Below are positions 53,231 to 62,610 of a DNA stretch of 64,000 bases, in pieces; the stretch's first letter is position 1, and the number at the start of each line of letters is the position of its first letter. Origin of the DNA: JAJFFW01 sp963922595. Lineage in GTDB: Bacteria; Pseudomonadota; Alphaproteobacteria; Caulobacterales; Parvularculaceae. A program made the position numbers and the translations under genes. The stretch lies in the NCBI GenBank assembly GCA_963922595.1, contig CAWUIM010000004.1, positions 1-64,000 on the forward strand. Direction: 5' to 3'. Under the pieces are notes generated by a model. It saw only the letters and a program-made list of their open reading frames with translations. It was not told the DNA's origin and ran no database searches.

Positions 53231-54463
53231 TTATTTCGAGAGGGAAAGTTGAACGAGATCGATGGCGATTGTGGAAAAAGCCGCCTCCAGCAATGACGGA
53301 TTATCAGCGTCGAAATAGCCGCCGTCTTCTGATGCGCAATCGCGCAAAAGCGCTTCGGTGTCCGGGTCGGAGACTTCGAAGGCGATCGTGTAGATGCGGA
53401 TGTCATCCGCTTTGGCGATGTTACAAATTTCAGTCGTCAACTGGTTCGCCAAATCGTCGTCATTGGAGTTATGCGTCGGATAATCGGGCGCCCGCGTATT
53501 CGCTCCGTCGGTCAACAAAATGATCGTCTTGAAGCCGTTCTTGTTGGCGATTTGCGCTTTCGGCCGCGCTTCGTTGAATGGCTTGTTGTTGGACAGCAGG
53601 CGCAATCCCCAGCTTAGGCCGCCAGCGATATATGTGCCGTAGTCAGCGGCCATATTGTCAATCGCTGTTTCGAGTTCTGATAGATTATCTGTAAGCGGTG
53701 TAACAGCCTGAGGGCATGACGCATTTAATATGCCTGGGACCGGGATTGAGTTGAAATTCGCATCGAACGTGTTGTCCGGGTAAGGACGCGATCCGACGCA
53801 TCCATTCCAAACGTCGCCCCCGCCAAGGGGTGGCACTTCAAGCCAGGGTCTTCCTGTAGTGCTTGTGCCTACATTCACATAACGCGCAAACGGCGCCATA
53901 CCCACTTCGAAATCCCCGCTGCTTGCCGGCCCCAGAAGCGCGTTCGCCAGAATGTTTGCGGAATCCTTCAGTGCGATGAGCTTCGCGCCGGCCATTGAAC
54001 TTGAATTGTCCAGCACCATCACCGCTTCAACCGGTCCCGCTGGACGGGCGCGCGCTTCGGAATTGACCGAAAAAGGCATATAATCCTGCCCGACCACGCC
54101 GAGGATAGATGTCTCGGTGCGCCCGGTGATCACGAGTTGAAACTCGTCGTCATCGCCGTCAAAACTGAAACTAAAACTATCAAGCGACACACCGCTCAAC
54201 CGCGCATTCGCATCAAAATATTGCTGCGCGATTGCTTTCGCCGCCGCCTCGCTAAGGGAAGGATCGACGATCTTCGCACGCGCAGCCGCAAGCACCCCTG
54301 CGTCGGCTGCTTCGATAATGGCGCTGCGGACTTGATTGGCGCGGATGAAATCGATGGCGATCCCCGCGCCAAGCAGGATCGGGATCAGAAAGAGCCCGAA
54401 CATCATCGCGACATTGCCGGACAGATCGCTGGAGAACCGTCTTAACATTTCTCTCACCCTCAA
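53231..54463 (-). CDS. TadG-like pilus/VWA protein, copy 1
   Basis: 410 residues. The N-terminal TadE/G membrane anchor is SGNVAMMFGLFLIPILLGAG followed by the helix FIRANQVRSAIIEAADAGVL. The C-terminal part is a von Willebrand A domain with MIDAS motif VLDNSSSMAG (about residue 150) and ILLTDGANTRAPDYP. TadG-like proteins work in Flp/Tad pilus assembly or surface attachment. A second copy lies directly upstream (54556-55776). No other tad genes are in the window. Confidence 0.88.
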   Translation of the reverse strand: MRVREMLRRFSSDLSGNVAMMFGLFLIPILLGAGIAIDFIRANQVRSAIIEAADAGVLAAARAKIVDPSLSEAAAKAIAQQYFDANARLSGVSLDSFSFSFDGDDDEFQLVITGRTETSILGVVGQDYMPFSVNSEARARPAGPVEAVMVLDNSSSMAGAKLIALKDSANILANALLGPASSGDFEVGMAPFARYVNVGTSTTGRPWLEVPPLGGGDVWNGCVGSRPYPDNTFDANFNSIPVPGILNASCPQAVTPLTDNLSELETAIDNMAADYGTYIAGGLSWGLRLLSNNKPFNEARPKAQIANKNGFKTIILLTDGANTRAPDYPTHNSNDDDLANQLTTEICNIAKADDIRIYTIAFEVSDPDTEALLRDCASEDGGYFDADNPSLLEAAFSTIAIDLVQLSLSK

Positions 54464-54555
54464 GAATTTGAGATTTGAGCATCAAGGGGTGAACAAATGT
54501 TTGCAGTAACCCAATACGCGTTAAGAATTTCGATCACATTTCAGCGATGTGCGGT

Positions 54556-55776
54556 CTACTCCGACAAGGCGAGATTAACCAAATCGGTGGCGATAGCCGA
54601 AAACGCCGCCGCCAGAAGCGTCGGATTATCGGCGTCGAAATAGCCGCCGTCCTCGGTCGCGCAATTGCGCATTAACGCTTCAGTGGTCGGGTCGGACACC
54701 TCAAAAGCAATGGCGTAAATGCGGAAGTCGTCCTGCGCCAGGTCCCGGCACATCTCGTCGGTTAATGTATCGGCGGCGGCTTGATCTTTCACATCATGCG
54801 CCGGATAGCTCGGGGCGCGAGTATTCGCGCCATCGGTAAGCAAAACAATTGCTTTTAATCCATTTTGCGACGCTGACTGCGCGTCGCTGAGACCTTCTGT
54901 GAATGGTTCAGCGTTTGACAAGACACGTCGCCCCCAGGTGAGGCCGCCCGGAATATACGTCGAGCCGGCGGCGCCCATATTGTTGATCTTTGGTATAATT
55001 TCTGTCCGTTCAGCCGTTAACGGATTGATCGCCTGCGGACAATCAACGTTCAATACACCCGGCGCAGGGTTAGATAAGAATAAACCGTCATCAATATTCG
55101 CCGGAAAATTACGCGAGCCGACGCATCCGTTCCAAACGTCGCCAACCGCGCCGGGCGGCACAGTAACCCATGTCTCGCCCGCGTTCACCGTCCCCACATT
55201 CACATATTGCGCGAATGGAACCAGCGCCACTTTAAAGTCGCCGGAATCATCTTTTAAAAGAATATCGACAAGATCGCGCGCTGATTTGCGCAGCGCCTTG
55301 ATTTTGTCGCCGGACATCGATCCGGTGTTGTCGAGCACAAGCGCGACTTCAACCGGACCGGGCGTCGATGCGTTGGCGGACGATCTGATCGATAAGGGCA
55401 CGAAGTCGTTACCGATAACGCCCAGAATGGCGGTTCGCACGCGGCCGGTGATGTTTAACGTATAACGCTCAGTGTCCTCGTCGAATTGGAAACTGAAACT
55501 GTCAATCTCCACATCGGCGCCGTCCTGATTGGCGTCGAAATAGCGCCGCGCGATTGCGCTTGCTTGCGTTTCCGTCAGCGAGCCGTCGAGCAGTCTTGCG
55601 CGCGCCGCCGCCAGCACGCCGGAGTCAGCCGCTTCAACGAGCGCAGAGCGCACCGCGTTTGCGCGCACAAAATCAACTGCGATGCCAGCGCCCGCCAACG
55701 TCGGCACCAGAAATAGGCCAAACATGATGGCGATATTGCCGTCGCGCGCTCGGCCGAAACGTTTAAGCAAATCCAT
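54556..55776 (-). CDS. TadG-like pilus/VWA protein, copy 2
   Basis: 406 residues, parallel in plan to its neighbour: anchor GNIAIMFGLFLVPTLAGAGI and VRANAVRSALVEAADSGVLA, MIDAS LVLDNTGSMSGDK, VWNGCVGSRNFP and IVLLTDGANTRAPSYP. The many shared phrases show a tandem duplication. The MIDAS here is DxTxS-like (DNTGS) against DNSSS in copy 1, both workable metal sites. About 90 bases separate the two. Confidence 0.88.
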   Translation of the reverse strand: MDLLKRFGRARDGNIAIMFGLFLVPTLAGAGIAVDFVRANAVRSALVEAADSGVLAAARARLLDGSLTETQASAIARRYFDANQDGADVEIDSFSFQFDEDTERYTLNITGRVRTAILGVIGNDFVPLSIRSSANASTPGPVEVALVLDNTGSMSGDKIKALRKSARDLVDILLKDDSGDFKVALVPFAQYVNVGTVNAGETWVTVPPGAVGDVWNGCVGSRNFPANIDDGLFLSNPAPGVLNVDCPQAINPLTAERTEIIPKINNMGAAGSTYIPGGLTWGRRVLSNAEPFTEGLSDAQSASQNGLKAIVLLTDGANTRAPSYPAHDVKDQAAADTLTDEMCRDLAQDDFRIYAIAFEVSDPTTEALMRNCATEDGGYFDADNPTLLAAAFSAIATDLVNLALSE

Positions 55777-56018
55777 GGCTGGTCACCTCTCACCCCAATT
55801 CGTCCTTTTGGGGCGCTTGCGGCGCGCTTTTCGCCCGCGCTTCGCCCCGACCAGCGCCGTTGCATCTTCCTTGCCAAAATTTACTGATCATTAACCTTTG
55901 ATCGCCTGTGAGCCGCTGTTCGCCGCGCACCCGGTTGCTATCGGCGCGCGGTTTCGACATGGTCGCGCGCGATTCGCCGCTGAGAACGGCGTTAACGGCT
56001 CACGAAGGAGATTTGCCT

Positions 56019-58109
56019 GTGAAACAATGGTTAATGGCGGGCGCAGCGGCGCTGGCGATCGCCGGATGCGGCGGGGAAAAAGCGGCTGATGAGGCGACGG
56101 ATGAAAATGCGGCGAGCGCCAAAGCTGTTTCTGAGGCCGACGCTGGCGAGGCGACCGGTCCCGAGCTTGGAACCTGGGGCGTCGATACGGCGTTTGTCGA
56201 CGACAGCGTTAAGCCCGGTGATGATTTCTACCGCCATGTGAGCGGCAAATGGCTCGATACGTTCGAGATCCCGGACGAATTTTCAAGCTACGGCTCATTC
56301 ACCGTCCTCTTTGAACGGTCAGAGGAGCGCGTTCGAAAAATCATCGAAGACGCAGCGGCCGGCGGCGCGCCGGCCGGATCAGCCGAACAAAAGATCGGCG
56401 ATTATTTTGCGAGCTTCGTCGACGTAGACGCTATCAATGAAAAAGGCCTCACGCCGCTTGCGGACGACCTCGCCTACATCAATGGCCTTGAAACGATCGA
56501 AGACGTGGCCGCGGCGATGGTCCGTCCCGACCTCAGCGCGAATTCATTGTTCGGCGCCTTTGTGGGCGTCGATGCGAAGCAGCCTGACCGCTATATCGTT
56601 TATATGGGGCAGGCCGGGCTCGGCATGCCGAACCGGAACTATTACCTTGATGAAAAATTTGCTGACAAAAGCGCGAAGTATAAAGACTATATCGCAGAGA
56701 TCTTAACACTGGCCGAGATAGAGGACGCCGCTGGAAAAGCAGAAGCAATCCATGCGCTGGAGACAAGCATTGCGCAGGTGCATTGGGAACCGGCCAAACG
56801 CCGAAATCGCGACCTCACCTATAATCTAAAAACTAAAGATGAGCTGAAAGCCTTTGCGCCTGCGGCGCCGTGGGACGCGATGTTGGAAGCGGCGGGCCTT
56901 TCCGGCGAGACGGAATTTGTTTTGCGTGAGGACGACGCCATCCAGAACCTCGCAACGATCCTCGCCGAAACGCCGGTTGAGACATGGCGGGCTTATCTGA
57001 CATTCCACCTCTTGCGGTCGAACAGCGCGATCCTGCCGACGCCATTCGACGACGCGAACTTCGCCTTCTACGGAACCGAGTTACGCGGCACGCCGAAACA
57101 ACGCGAGCGCTGGAAGCGCGGCGTCGCCGCCGTCAACGGCGCACTCGGCGAAGCTGTCGGCAAAGTTTACGTGGATAAACATTTCCCCGCGTCCTCGAAA
57201 ACGCAAATGGAAGAGCTGGTCGCCAATTTACGCCGCGCCATGGACGAGCGTCTCGACACGCTGCCATGGATGGGCGAGGAGACCAAAGTTCAGGCGCACG
57301 AAAAGCTTGAAAAGTTCACGCCCAAAATCGGGTACCCGGACAAATGGGAAGACTATGCCGGTCTCGATGTGGTGCGCGGCGACGCCTACGCAAACAGCAA
57401 AGCGAGCGATCTATGGGAATGGCGCGACGACATTTCCAAACTTGGCGGGCCGATCGACAAGACCGAGTGGGGCATGAACCCGCAGCGGGTCAACGCCTAT
57501 TACAGCTCGACACGCAACGAGATTGTCTTTCCCGCCGCCATTCTTCAGGCCCCCTTCTTTGATCCGGAGGCCGACGCAGCGGTCAATTATGGCGGCATCG
57601 GCGCCGTGATCGGGCATGAGATCGGCCATGGCTTCGATGATCAAGGCCGTAAATCCGACGGCGACGGACGCCTGCGCGACTGGTGGACCGGAGAAGACGC
57701 CGCGGAATTTCAGAAACTCGCCGACGCTCTTGGTGGACAATATGGCGGGTACGAACCTGTTGAAGGCTTCAAGGTCAATCCCGAGCTGACGATGGGTGAA
57801 AATATCGGTGATATTGGCGGCCTCGCCATGGCTTATTACGCCTACAAACTATCGCTTAATGGCGAAGAGGCGCCGGTCATCGACGGCTACACCGGCGATC
57901 AACGCTTCTTCATGGCGTGGGCGCAGGTCTGGAAACGCATCGTTCGCGACGAGGCGTTGAAGAACCAGATCGCAACAGACCCGCACTCCCCGGCGCAGTA
58001 TCGCGTCAACGGCGTCGTGCGGAACATGGACGCTTGGTATGAAGCGTTTAACGTTGAGGAAGGCGACGCGCTTTATCTCGCTCCGGAAGATCGCGTGCAA
58101 ATCTGGTAA
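56019..58109 (+). CDS. M13-family zinc metallopeptidase (neprilysin-like), lipoprotein
   Basis: 696 residues from the GTG at 56019, chosen because AAGGAG lies eight bases upstream and it begins a lipoprotein signal (LMAGAAALAIAGCGGEK); a GTG at 55908 has no such support. M13 marks: NPQRVNAYYSSTRNEIVFPA, zinc site VIGHEIGHGFDDQG, the third ligand in GENIGDIGGLAMAYYAY, and NMDAWYEAFNV near the end. Likely degrades peptides in the periplasm. Followed by a terminator. Confidence 0.93.
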   Translation: MKQWLMAGAAALAIAGCGGEKAADEATDENAASAKAVSEADAGEATGPELGTWGVDTAFVDDSVKPGDDFYRHVSGKWLDTFEIPDEFSSYGSFTVLFERSEERVRKIIEDAAAGGAPAGSAEQKIGDYFASFVDVDAINEKGLTPLADDLAYINGLETIEDVAAAMVRPDLSANSLFGAFVGVDAKQPDRYIVYMGQAGLGMPNRNYYLDEKFADKSAKYKDYIAEILTLAEIEDAAGKAEAIHALETSIAQVHWEPAKRRNRDLTYNLKTKDELKAFAPAAPWDAMLEAAGLSGETEFVLREDDAIQNLATILAETPVETWRAYLTFHLLRSNSAILPTPFDDANFAFYGTELRGTPKQRERWKRGVAAVNGALGEAVGKVYVDKHFPASSKTQMEELVANLRRAMDERLDTLPWMGEETKVQAHEKLEKFTPKIGYPDKWEDYAGLDVVRGDAYANSKASDLWEWRDDISKLGGPIDKTEWGMNPQRVNAYYSSTRNEIVFPAAILQAPFFDPEADAAVNYGGIGAVIGHEIGHGFDDQGRKSDGDGRLRDWWTGEDAAEFQKLADALGGQYGGYEPVEGFKVNPELTMGENIGDIGGLAMAYYAYKLSLNGEEAPVIDGYTGDQRFFMAWAQVWKRIVRDEALKNQIATDPHSPAQYRVNGVVRNMDAWYEAFNVEEGDALYLAPEDRVQIW

Positions 58110-58133
58110 TTACGCGCCTCAAATGATCGACAG

Positions 58134-58160
58134 AAAACCCGGCGGCGACGCCGGGTTTTT
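58134..58160 (+). terminator. Intrinsic terminator of the M13 peptidase gene
   Basis: AAACCCGGCG and CGCCGGGTTT pair over 10 bp with the GNRA-type loop GCGA and a six-T tail. Confidence 0.92.
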
Positions 58161-58187
58161 TCGTTTATGCGGGAATCGGGGAAGGCG

Positions 58188-58264
58188 TTAACCCATTGCG
58201 TAAAATTTTATAGTAAAGACGCGTTCTATTAACCATTTCAATACGGATGGTTAACTTTTTAACC
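58188..58264 (+). promoter_or_regulatory. Cluster of four TTAACC half-sites (CtrA-like)
   Basis: TTAACC at 58188-58193, TTAACCAT at 58229-58236, its exact inverse ATGGTTAA at 58247-58254, and TTAACC at 58259-58264, all within 80 bases upstream of the VPLPA-CTERM-like gene. TTAACCAT is the CtrA half-site form used in several alphaproteobacteria. Control by CtrA is inferred. Confidence 0.5.
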
Positions 58265-58319
58265 GGATGTTTCACCTGCGTCTTCTGACGCCATCCCGTG
58301 AAACATGAGGGGGAAAGAT

Positions 58320-58781
58320 ATGAACAAGTTTATGAGCGCCGCCGCATTCGCGTTAACGACTTTCACCGTCCCGCTCGCCGCGGCCGAGACGCAGCCCGTG
58401 GCGGTCAGCAAGGTGCGGTTCGACGAAAACACGGCTGCAATTTCTGCCGAACGGGCGATGGCGCTCTTCGCCTCAACGTCGGCATCAATTGATCGTCAAC
58501 GCCTCAGCACCAAAGCCGCGCCGCCGGCGTTTAGCTTCGACCCGGAAGGGCGCCTCACGATTAACGAAAACAATGCATTCGACGTGGCCTTTGAAGGCGG
58601 CGAGGTATTTGTGATCGCTCGCAATGACGGCGAGGGATTGCCAGCGGACGCATTTATCACACTGGAAAGCCCGGAGACGCCGGAATCAGCCGACGGCGCG
58701 CTCGCGACGCCCCTCCCCGGCGCCATCTGGCTCTTGCTTGCAGGCCTTTCCGGTCTTGGCTTCGCGGGCCGCCGGAAATGA
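58320..58781 (+). CDS. Secreted protein with VPLPA-CTERM-like sorting signal
   Basis: 153 residues from the ATG at 58320 (GGGGGAAAG upstream). Signal peptide MNKFMSAAAFALTTFTVPLA, about 100 residues without a recognised domain, then a sorting tail: TPLPGAIWLLLAGLSGLGFA followed by GRRK. PLPG plus hydrophobic helix plus Arg-rich end is the VPLPA-CTERM plan, processed by exosortase. No exosortase gene is in the window. Confidence 0.85.
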   Translation: MNKFMSAAAFALTTFTVPLAAAETQPVAVSKVRFDENTAAISAERAMALFASTSASIDRQRLSTKAAPPAFSFDPEGRLTINENNAFDVAFEGGEVFVIARNDGEGLPADAFITLESPETPESADGALATPLPGAIWLLLAGLSGLGFAGRRK

Positions 58782-58813
58782 GCAGGCGACAGCGCCGACA
58801 ATCTATCAATCGC

Positions 58814-58838
58814 AAAACCGCCCTGCCCGGGCGGTTTT
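58814..58838 (+). terminator. Intrinsic terminator after the sorting-signal protein
   Basis: AAAACCGCCC and GGGCGGTTTT pair over 10 bp around TGCCC, followed by one more T and a G/T-rich tail. Confidence 0.85.
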
Positions 58839-58954
58839 TGTTTGCGGGCCAGTACGCAAGGCCGCTTGTGCTTTCGCCGCGCTTCGGCGACAAGATGCGG
58901 TTTCACGAATCATCGCCAGAATAGAATTCCAAGAGACAGGGACCACGCAACGAT

Positions 58955-60952
58955 ATGGCCTCGCGCGCAACCGCCAAGAAAGACCGGGACCTTTTCGGAG
59001 ACGATTACACCGCCAAGGATATTGAGGTGCTGGAAGGCCTCGAGCCGGTGCGAAAGCGTCCAGGCATGTATATCGGCGGCACCGACGAAAAAGCGTTGCA
59101 TCACCTGTTCGCCGAAGTTCTAGACAACTCAATGGACGAGGCCGTCGCCGGACATGCGACGCGTATTGAGGTCGAGCTCTATGACGACGGCTATCTTTCC
59201 GTCTCTGACAATGGCCGCGGCATCCCGATCGATCCGCACCCGAAGTTCAAAAAGAAATCCGCCCTCGAAGTCATTATGACGACGCTCCATTCGGGCGGTA
59301 AATTCGAAGGCAAGGCCTACGCGACGTCGGGCGGTCTCCACGGCGTCGGCGTGTCCGTCGTCAATGCGCTGTCTGACGACCTAATCGTCGAGGTTTGCCG
59401 CAAACAAACAAAGTGGGTGCAGGCGTACTCGAAAGGCAAGCCGCGCAACAAGCTGGAGAAGGAAGGTCCTGCGCCGAATAAGCGCGGCACCACGATCATG
59501 TTTCATCCTGACCCGGAAATTTTTGGCGCTAAGGCTGCGTTCAAACCGGCCCGGCTTTACAAGATGGCGCGGTCGAAAGCCTATCTCTTCGGCGGTGTTG
59601 AAATTCGCTGGAAGTGCGCGCCGTCGCTCATCAAGGAAAAAGACACGACGCCCGCGGACGCCGTTCTGAAATTCGACAATGGCCTTTCCGATTATCTCGT
59701 AAGCCTCGCCGATGGAAAACCGACCGTCACCGAGGAAATGTTCACAGGCAAGATCACCAAGAAGGAAGATGGCGGTCACGGCAATGTGGAATGGGCGGTG
59801 CTGTGGGGCGCGGCGGGCTTTGGCGATGCTGACGGGTTCGTGCATTCTTACTGCAACACCGTGCCGACGCCTGAAGGCGGCACCCACGAGGCGGGTTTGC
59901 GCGCGGCGCTTTCCAAGGGCTTGCGCGCCTACGCCGATCTCGCCGGCAACAAAAAGGCGAGCAGCATTACCGCCGAAGACGTCATGGGAACCGCGGGCGC
60001 GCTCCTTTCGATCTTTGTGCGCAATCCGGAATTTCAGGGTCAGACGAAAGACAAGCTCGCCACCGCCGAAGCGCAAAAACTGGCAGAAGCGGCGATCCGC
60101 CCCGCATTCGATCATTGGCTCGCGTCCAATCCGAAGCAGGCGCAATCGCTTCTCGAATGGGTGATTGACCGGGCGGAAGAACGCCAACGCCGCCGCCGCG
60201 AAAAGGAAGTCTCGCGCGCTGCAGCCACGCGCAAGCTGCGCCTGCCGGGCAAGCTCGCCGACTGTTCGCAAAAAGAACGGACGGGTACGGAAATATTCCT
60301 CGTCGAGGGCGACTCGGCCGGTGGATCAGCCAAGCAAGGCCGCAACCGCGCGACGCAAGCCATTCTCCCCTTGAAAGGCAAAATCCTGAACGTTGCGAGC
60401 GCCACCCGCGACAAGATCGCCGCCAATCAGGAAATTCAAGATATTGCGCAAGCACTCGGCGTTGGCCTCGGCGCACGCTTCGATCTTGAGGATTTGCGAT
60501 ACGATAAGATCATCATCATGACCGACGCCGACGTGGACGGCGCCCATATCGCCGCGCTCCTCATCACGTTCTTCCATCAGGAAATGCCGGAGCTGATCAA
60601 TTCCGGACGCCTCTATTTGGCGCAGCCGCCGCTGTTCCGGCTTTCGGCGGGCGGCAAGACCGTCTACGCCATGGACGAAGATGCACGCGATCGTCTGCTC
60701 AAAGAAGAATTCAAAGCCAATCAGAAAGTCGAAGTGGGACGCTTCAAAGGCCTTGGCGAAATGATGCCGGCGCAGTTGAAGGAAACGACCATGAACCCGG
60801 AAACGCGCAGCCTCGCGCGCGTTGTCATCGCAGAGGACAAGATCGAATTCTCCGCCGACCTGGTCGACCGTTTGATGGGCAAGAAAGCCGAGCCGCGCTT
60901 TCATTTCATTCAGGAAAACGCCGCCTTCGTGCGTGAGGAATTGGATATCTAG
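58955..60952 (+). CDS. parE: DNA topoisomerase IV subunit B ParE
   Basis: 665 residues. GHKL ATPase domain: VRKRPGMYIGGTDEKALHHL, EVLDNSMDEAVAGHA, VSDNGRGIPIDPHPK and the LHGVGVSVVNALS motif. TOPRIM: TEIFLVEGDSAGGSAKQGRN and IIIMTDADVDGAHIAALLIT. The C-terminal FKGLGEMMPAQLKETTMNPE is typical; the shortness of the insert regions and RDKxxANQEI favour ParE over GyrB. The ATG lies 116 bases after the terminator. Confidence 0.94.
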   Translation: MASRATAKKDRDLFGDDYTAKDIEVLEGLEPVRKRPGMYIGGTDEKALHHLFAEVLDNSMDEAVAGHATRIEVELYDDGYLSVSDNGRGIPIDPHPKFKKKSALEVIMTTLHSGGKFEGKAYATSGGLHGVGVSVVNALSDDLIVEVCRKQTKWVQAYSKGKPRNKLEKEGPAPNKRGTTIMFHPDPEIFGAKAAFKPARLYKMARSKAYLFGGVEIRWKCAPSLIKEKDTTPADAVLKFDNGLSDYLVSLADGKPTVTEEMFTGKITKKEDGGHGNVEWAVLWGAAGFGDADGFVHSYCNTVPTPEGGTHEAGLRAALSKGLRAYADLAGNKKASSITAEDVMGTAGALLSIFVRNPEFQGQTKDKLATAEAQKLAEAAIRPAFDHWLASNPKQAQSLLEWVIDRAEERQRRRREKEVSRAAATRKLRLPGKLADCSQKERTGTEIFLVEGDSAGGSAKQGRNRATQAILPLKGKILNVASATRDKIAANQEIQDIAQALGVGLGARFDLEDLRYDKIIIMTDADVDGAHIAALLITFFHQEMPELINSGRLYLAQPPLFRLSAGGKTVYAMDEDARDRLLKEEFKANQKVEVGRFKGLGEMMPAQLKETTMNPETRSLARVVIAEDKIEFSADLVDRLMGKKAEPRFHFIQENAAFVREELDI

Positions 60953-60975
60953 GCGAGAAAGCCTATATCCGGTCG

Positions 60976-61794
60976 ATGGGTCGCCTTCTTTTCATCGTCG
61001 CCGTAATTGCACTTTGCGTTTGGGCGGTGCGCGCCTTGATGAAGCGCCGCCGGGAACGCGCGCTTCTTGCTGCGCCGCTCACGCCTGAGCAGCGGTCGGT
61101 CGTCGCGGCTTGCGCGCCGGTCTACGCACGCCTGCCGCTTGAGCTTCAGCGCGCGCTTGAGGGCAAGATCAACGTCTTCCTTAGCCAGATCGATTTTCAT
61201 GGACATGAAGGGCTAAAGATCACCGAGGAGATGCGCCTCACGATCGCGGCGCAGGCATGCCTCCTCGTTGTGAACAAAGAGGCTTGGTACAAACATTTAC
61301 GCACGATCCTCGTCTATCCGGGCGCCTTCAAATCCCAGCAAGTCGAGAGCGACGGCTATGTCGAGACCGTGCGCGAAACTGTGCGCACCGGCGAAAGCTG
61401 GGCGCGTGGTCCTGTCATCTTGTCGTGGGCGCACGCCAAACACGGCGCCTTTATTGACGATGACGGCCACAATGTGGTGCTTCACGAATTTGCGCATCAG
61501 CTTGACGATCTATCAGGCGACACTGACGGCGCGCCGGTGCTCGACCAAAACCATGACGGCGCCGCGTGGACGCACGCCTTTCGCGAGGCCTATGCACGCC
61601 TTGTCGCCCAGGTGGAAAGCGGTCGCGAAACATTCCTCGACCCCTACGGTGCAACGGCGCCTGCGGAGTTTTTCGCGGTCGCCGTCGAATATTTTTTCGA
61701 GAAACCTCAAGCGCTCGCGCGCGAAGAGCCGGCGCTCTACGAGCAATTGTCAGGCTATTTCAAACTTGACCCGGCGTCCTGGCGCGAGGCGTAG
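60976..61794 (+). CDS. mtfA: M90-family zinc peptidase MtfA-like
   Basis: 272 residues. A membrane-like N-terminal segment (LLFIVAVIALCVWAVRALM) followed by a soluble domain: VLHEFAHQLDDLSGDTDGAP carries the HExxH zinc site, and PAEFFAVAVEYFFEKPQALA the Glu ligand. E. coli MtfA is a cytosolic peptidase that binds the Mlc repressor; here the added N-terminal helix suggests membrane attachment. 24 bases after parE. Confidence 0.9.
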   Translation: MGRLLFIVAVIALCVWAVRALMKRRRERALLAAPLTPEQRSVVAACAPVYARLPLELQRALEGKINVFLSQIDFHGHEGLKITEEMRLTIAAQACLLVVNKEAWYKHLRTILVYPGAFKSQQVESDGYVETVRETVRTGESWARGPVILSWAHAKHGAFIDDDGHNVVLHEFAHQLDDLSGDTDGAPVLDQNHDGAAWTHAFREAYARLVAQVESGRETFLDPYGATAPAEFFAVAVEYFFEKPQALAREEPALYEQLSGYFKLDPASWREA

Positions 61795-61800
61795 CGCGCA

Positions 61801-62610
61801 TCAAATACGGTTGAACGCGCTCACATCGGCGCGAAATTGCAGAATATCACCCACACGGACGATCTCGCCTTCCGCCTCGACCGGGTCAGCCACAAGCGGC
61901 AGCACGTCTTCGCCAATCGGGCCGCCCTTGGCGTCGGTCATTAACAGCACGCTCTCGCGGCCATTGTCGCCCCGAGCCCAGAAACTTGGCGGAATGCCGC
62001 CGCGGATGCATAAGCTTGCGCAGGCCTTATGAGTGCGTCCCCGCCCCGGCCGCATCACGCCGAAGAAGCATTTGGAATCCATGATATTGCCCTTAAGCCG
62101 CGCGACGCCGAGCGTTTCCACTGTGGGCGTTACAAATTCCGCAGAAAGCTGGCGCTGATCGGCGCTCGGCGCGTCGGAGAGCCACTGATCAAGAAATAGA
62201 GGCACTTCCAGCATCTGGCGGTTTTTACGCTCAATCAAAACGCCGTCCGCCGTCACGAGGCGTCCTTTAGCGCTGTCGAGCTTGAGGCCGCTCGTGCACT
62301 TGCCCTCAGCGACAATAAGGATTGTGCGCATCCCGGAAGGCGAAGTCGCATCCGGCGTCCGGATCATCGGATAAGGATCGTTCGTCAACACGCCTGTGAC
62401 GGAATGAGTCGCGCCGGTGAGCCAGGCGCCCGCGCCCGGATCGGAGAGGTTGGACGCCACGAGATAACTTCCACCTGCGGTCGCCGCCAGCGTCACCGGC
62501 AACGCACCGAGCAAAAACCGCCGGTCCACAGACGGCGCCCGCCCCCAACCGATGAACATTTCATGGGGATCGCGATTTTCCGGATTGATGACGCCTTTTT
62601 CCATGCTCAT
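61801..62610 (-). CDS. Membrane-anchored cysteine-motif protein of a redox module
   Basis: 269 residues. One hydrophobic anchor (VDRRFLLGALPVTLAATAGG, about 29-48) with RR before it, short of a proper twin-arginine motif. Then LIVAEGKCTSGLKLDSAKGR and the striking stretch NIMDSKCFFGVMRPGRG, THKACASLCIRGGIPPSFWA with the pattern C-x15-C-x3-C. No named domain; it could bind a metal or cofactor. Its start overlaps the stop of the Rieske/ferric-reductase gene by four bases, so it is a likely partner in electron transfer. Confidence 0.75.
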   Translation of the reverse strand: MSMEKGVINPENRDPHEMFIGWGRAPSVDRRFLLGALPVTLAATAGGSYLVASNLSDPGAGAWLTGATHSVTGVLTNDPYPMIRTPDATSPSGMRTILIVAEGKCTSGLKLDSAKGRLVTADGVLIERKNRQMLEVPLFLDQWLSDAPSADQRQLSAEFVTPTVETLGVARLKGNIMDSKCFFGVMRPGRGRTHKACASLCIRGGIPPSFWARGDNGRESVLLMTDAKGGPIGEDVLPLVADPVEAEGEIVRVGDILQFRADVSAFNRI

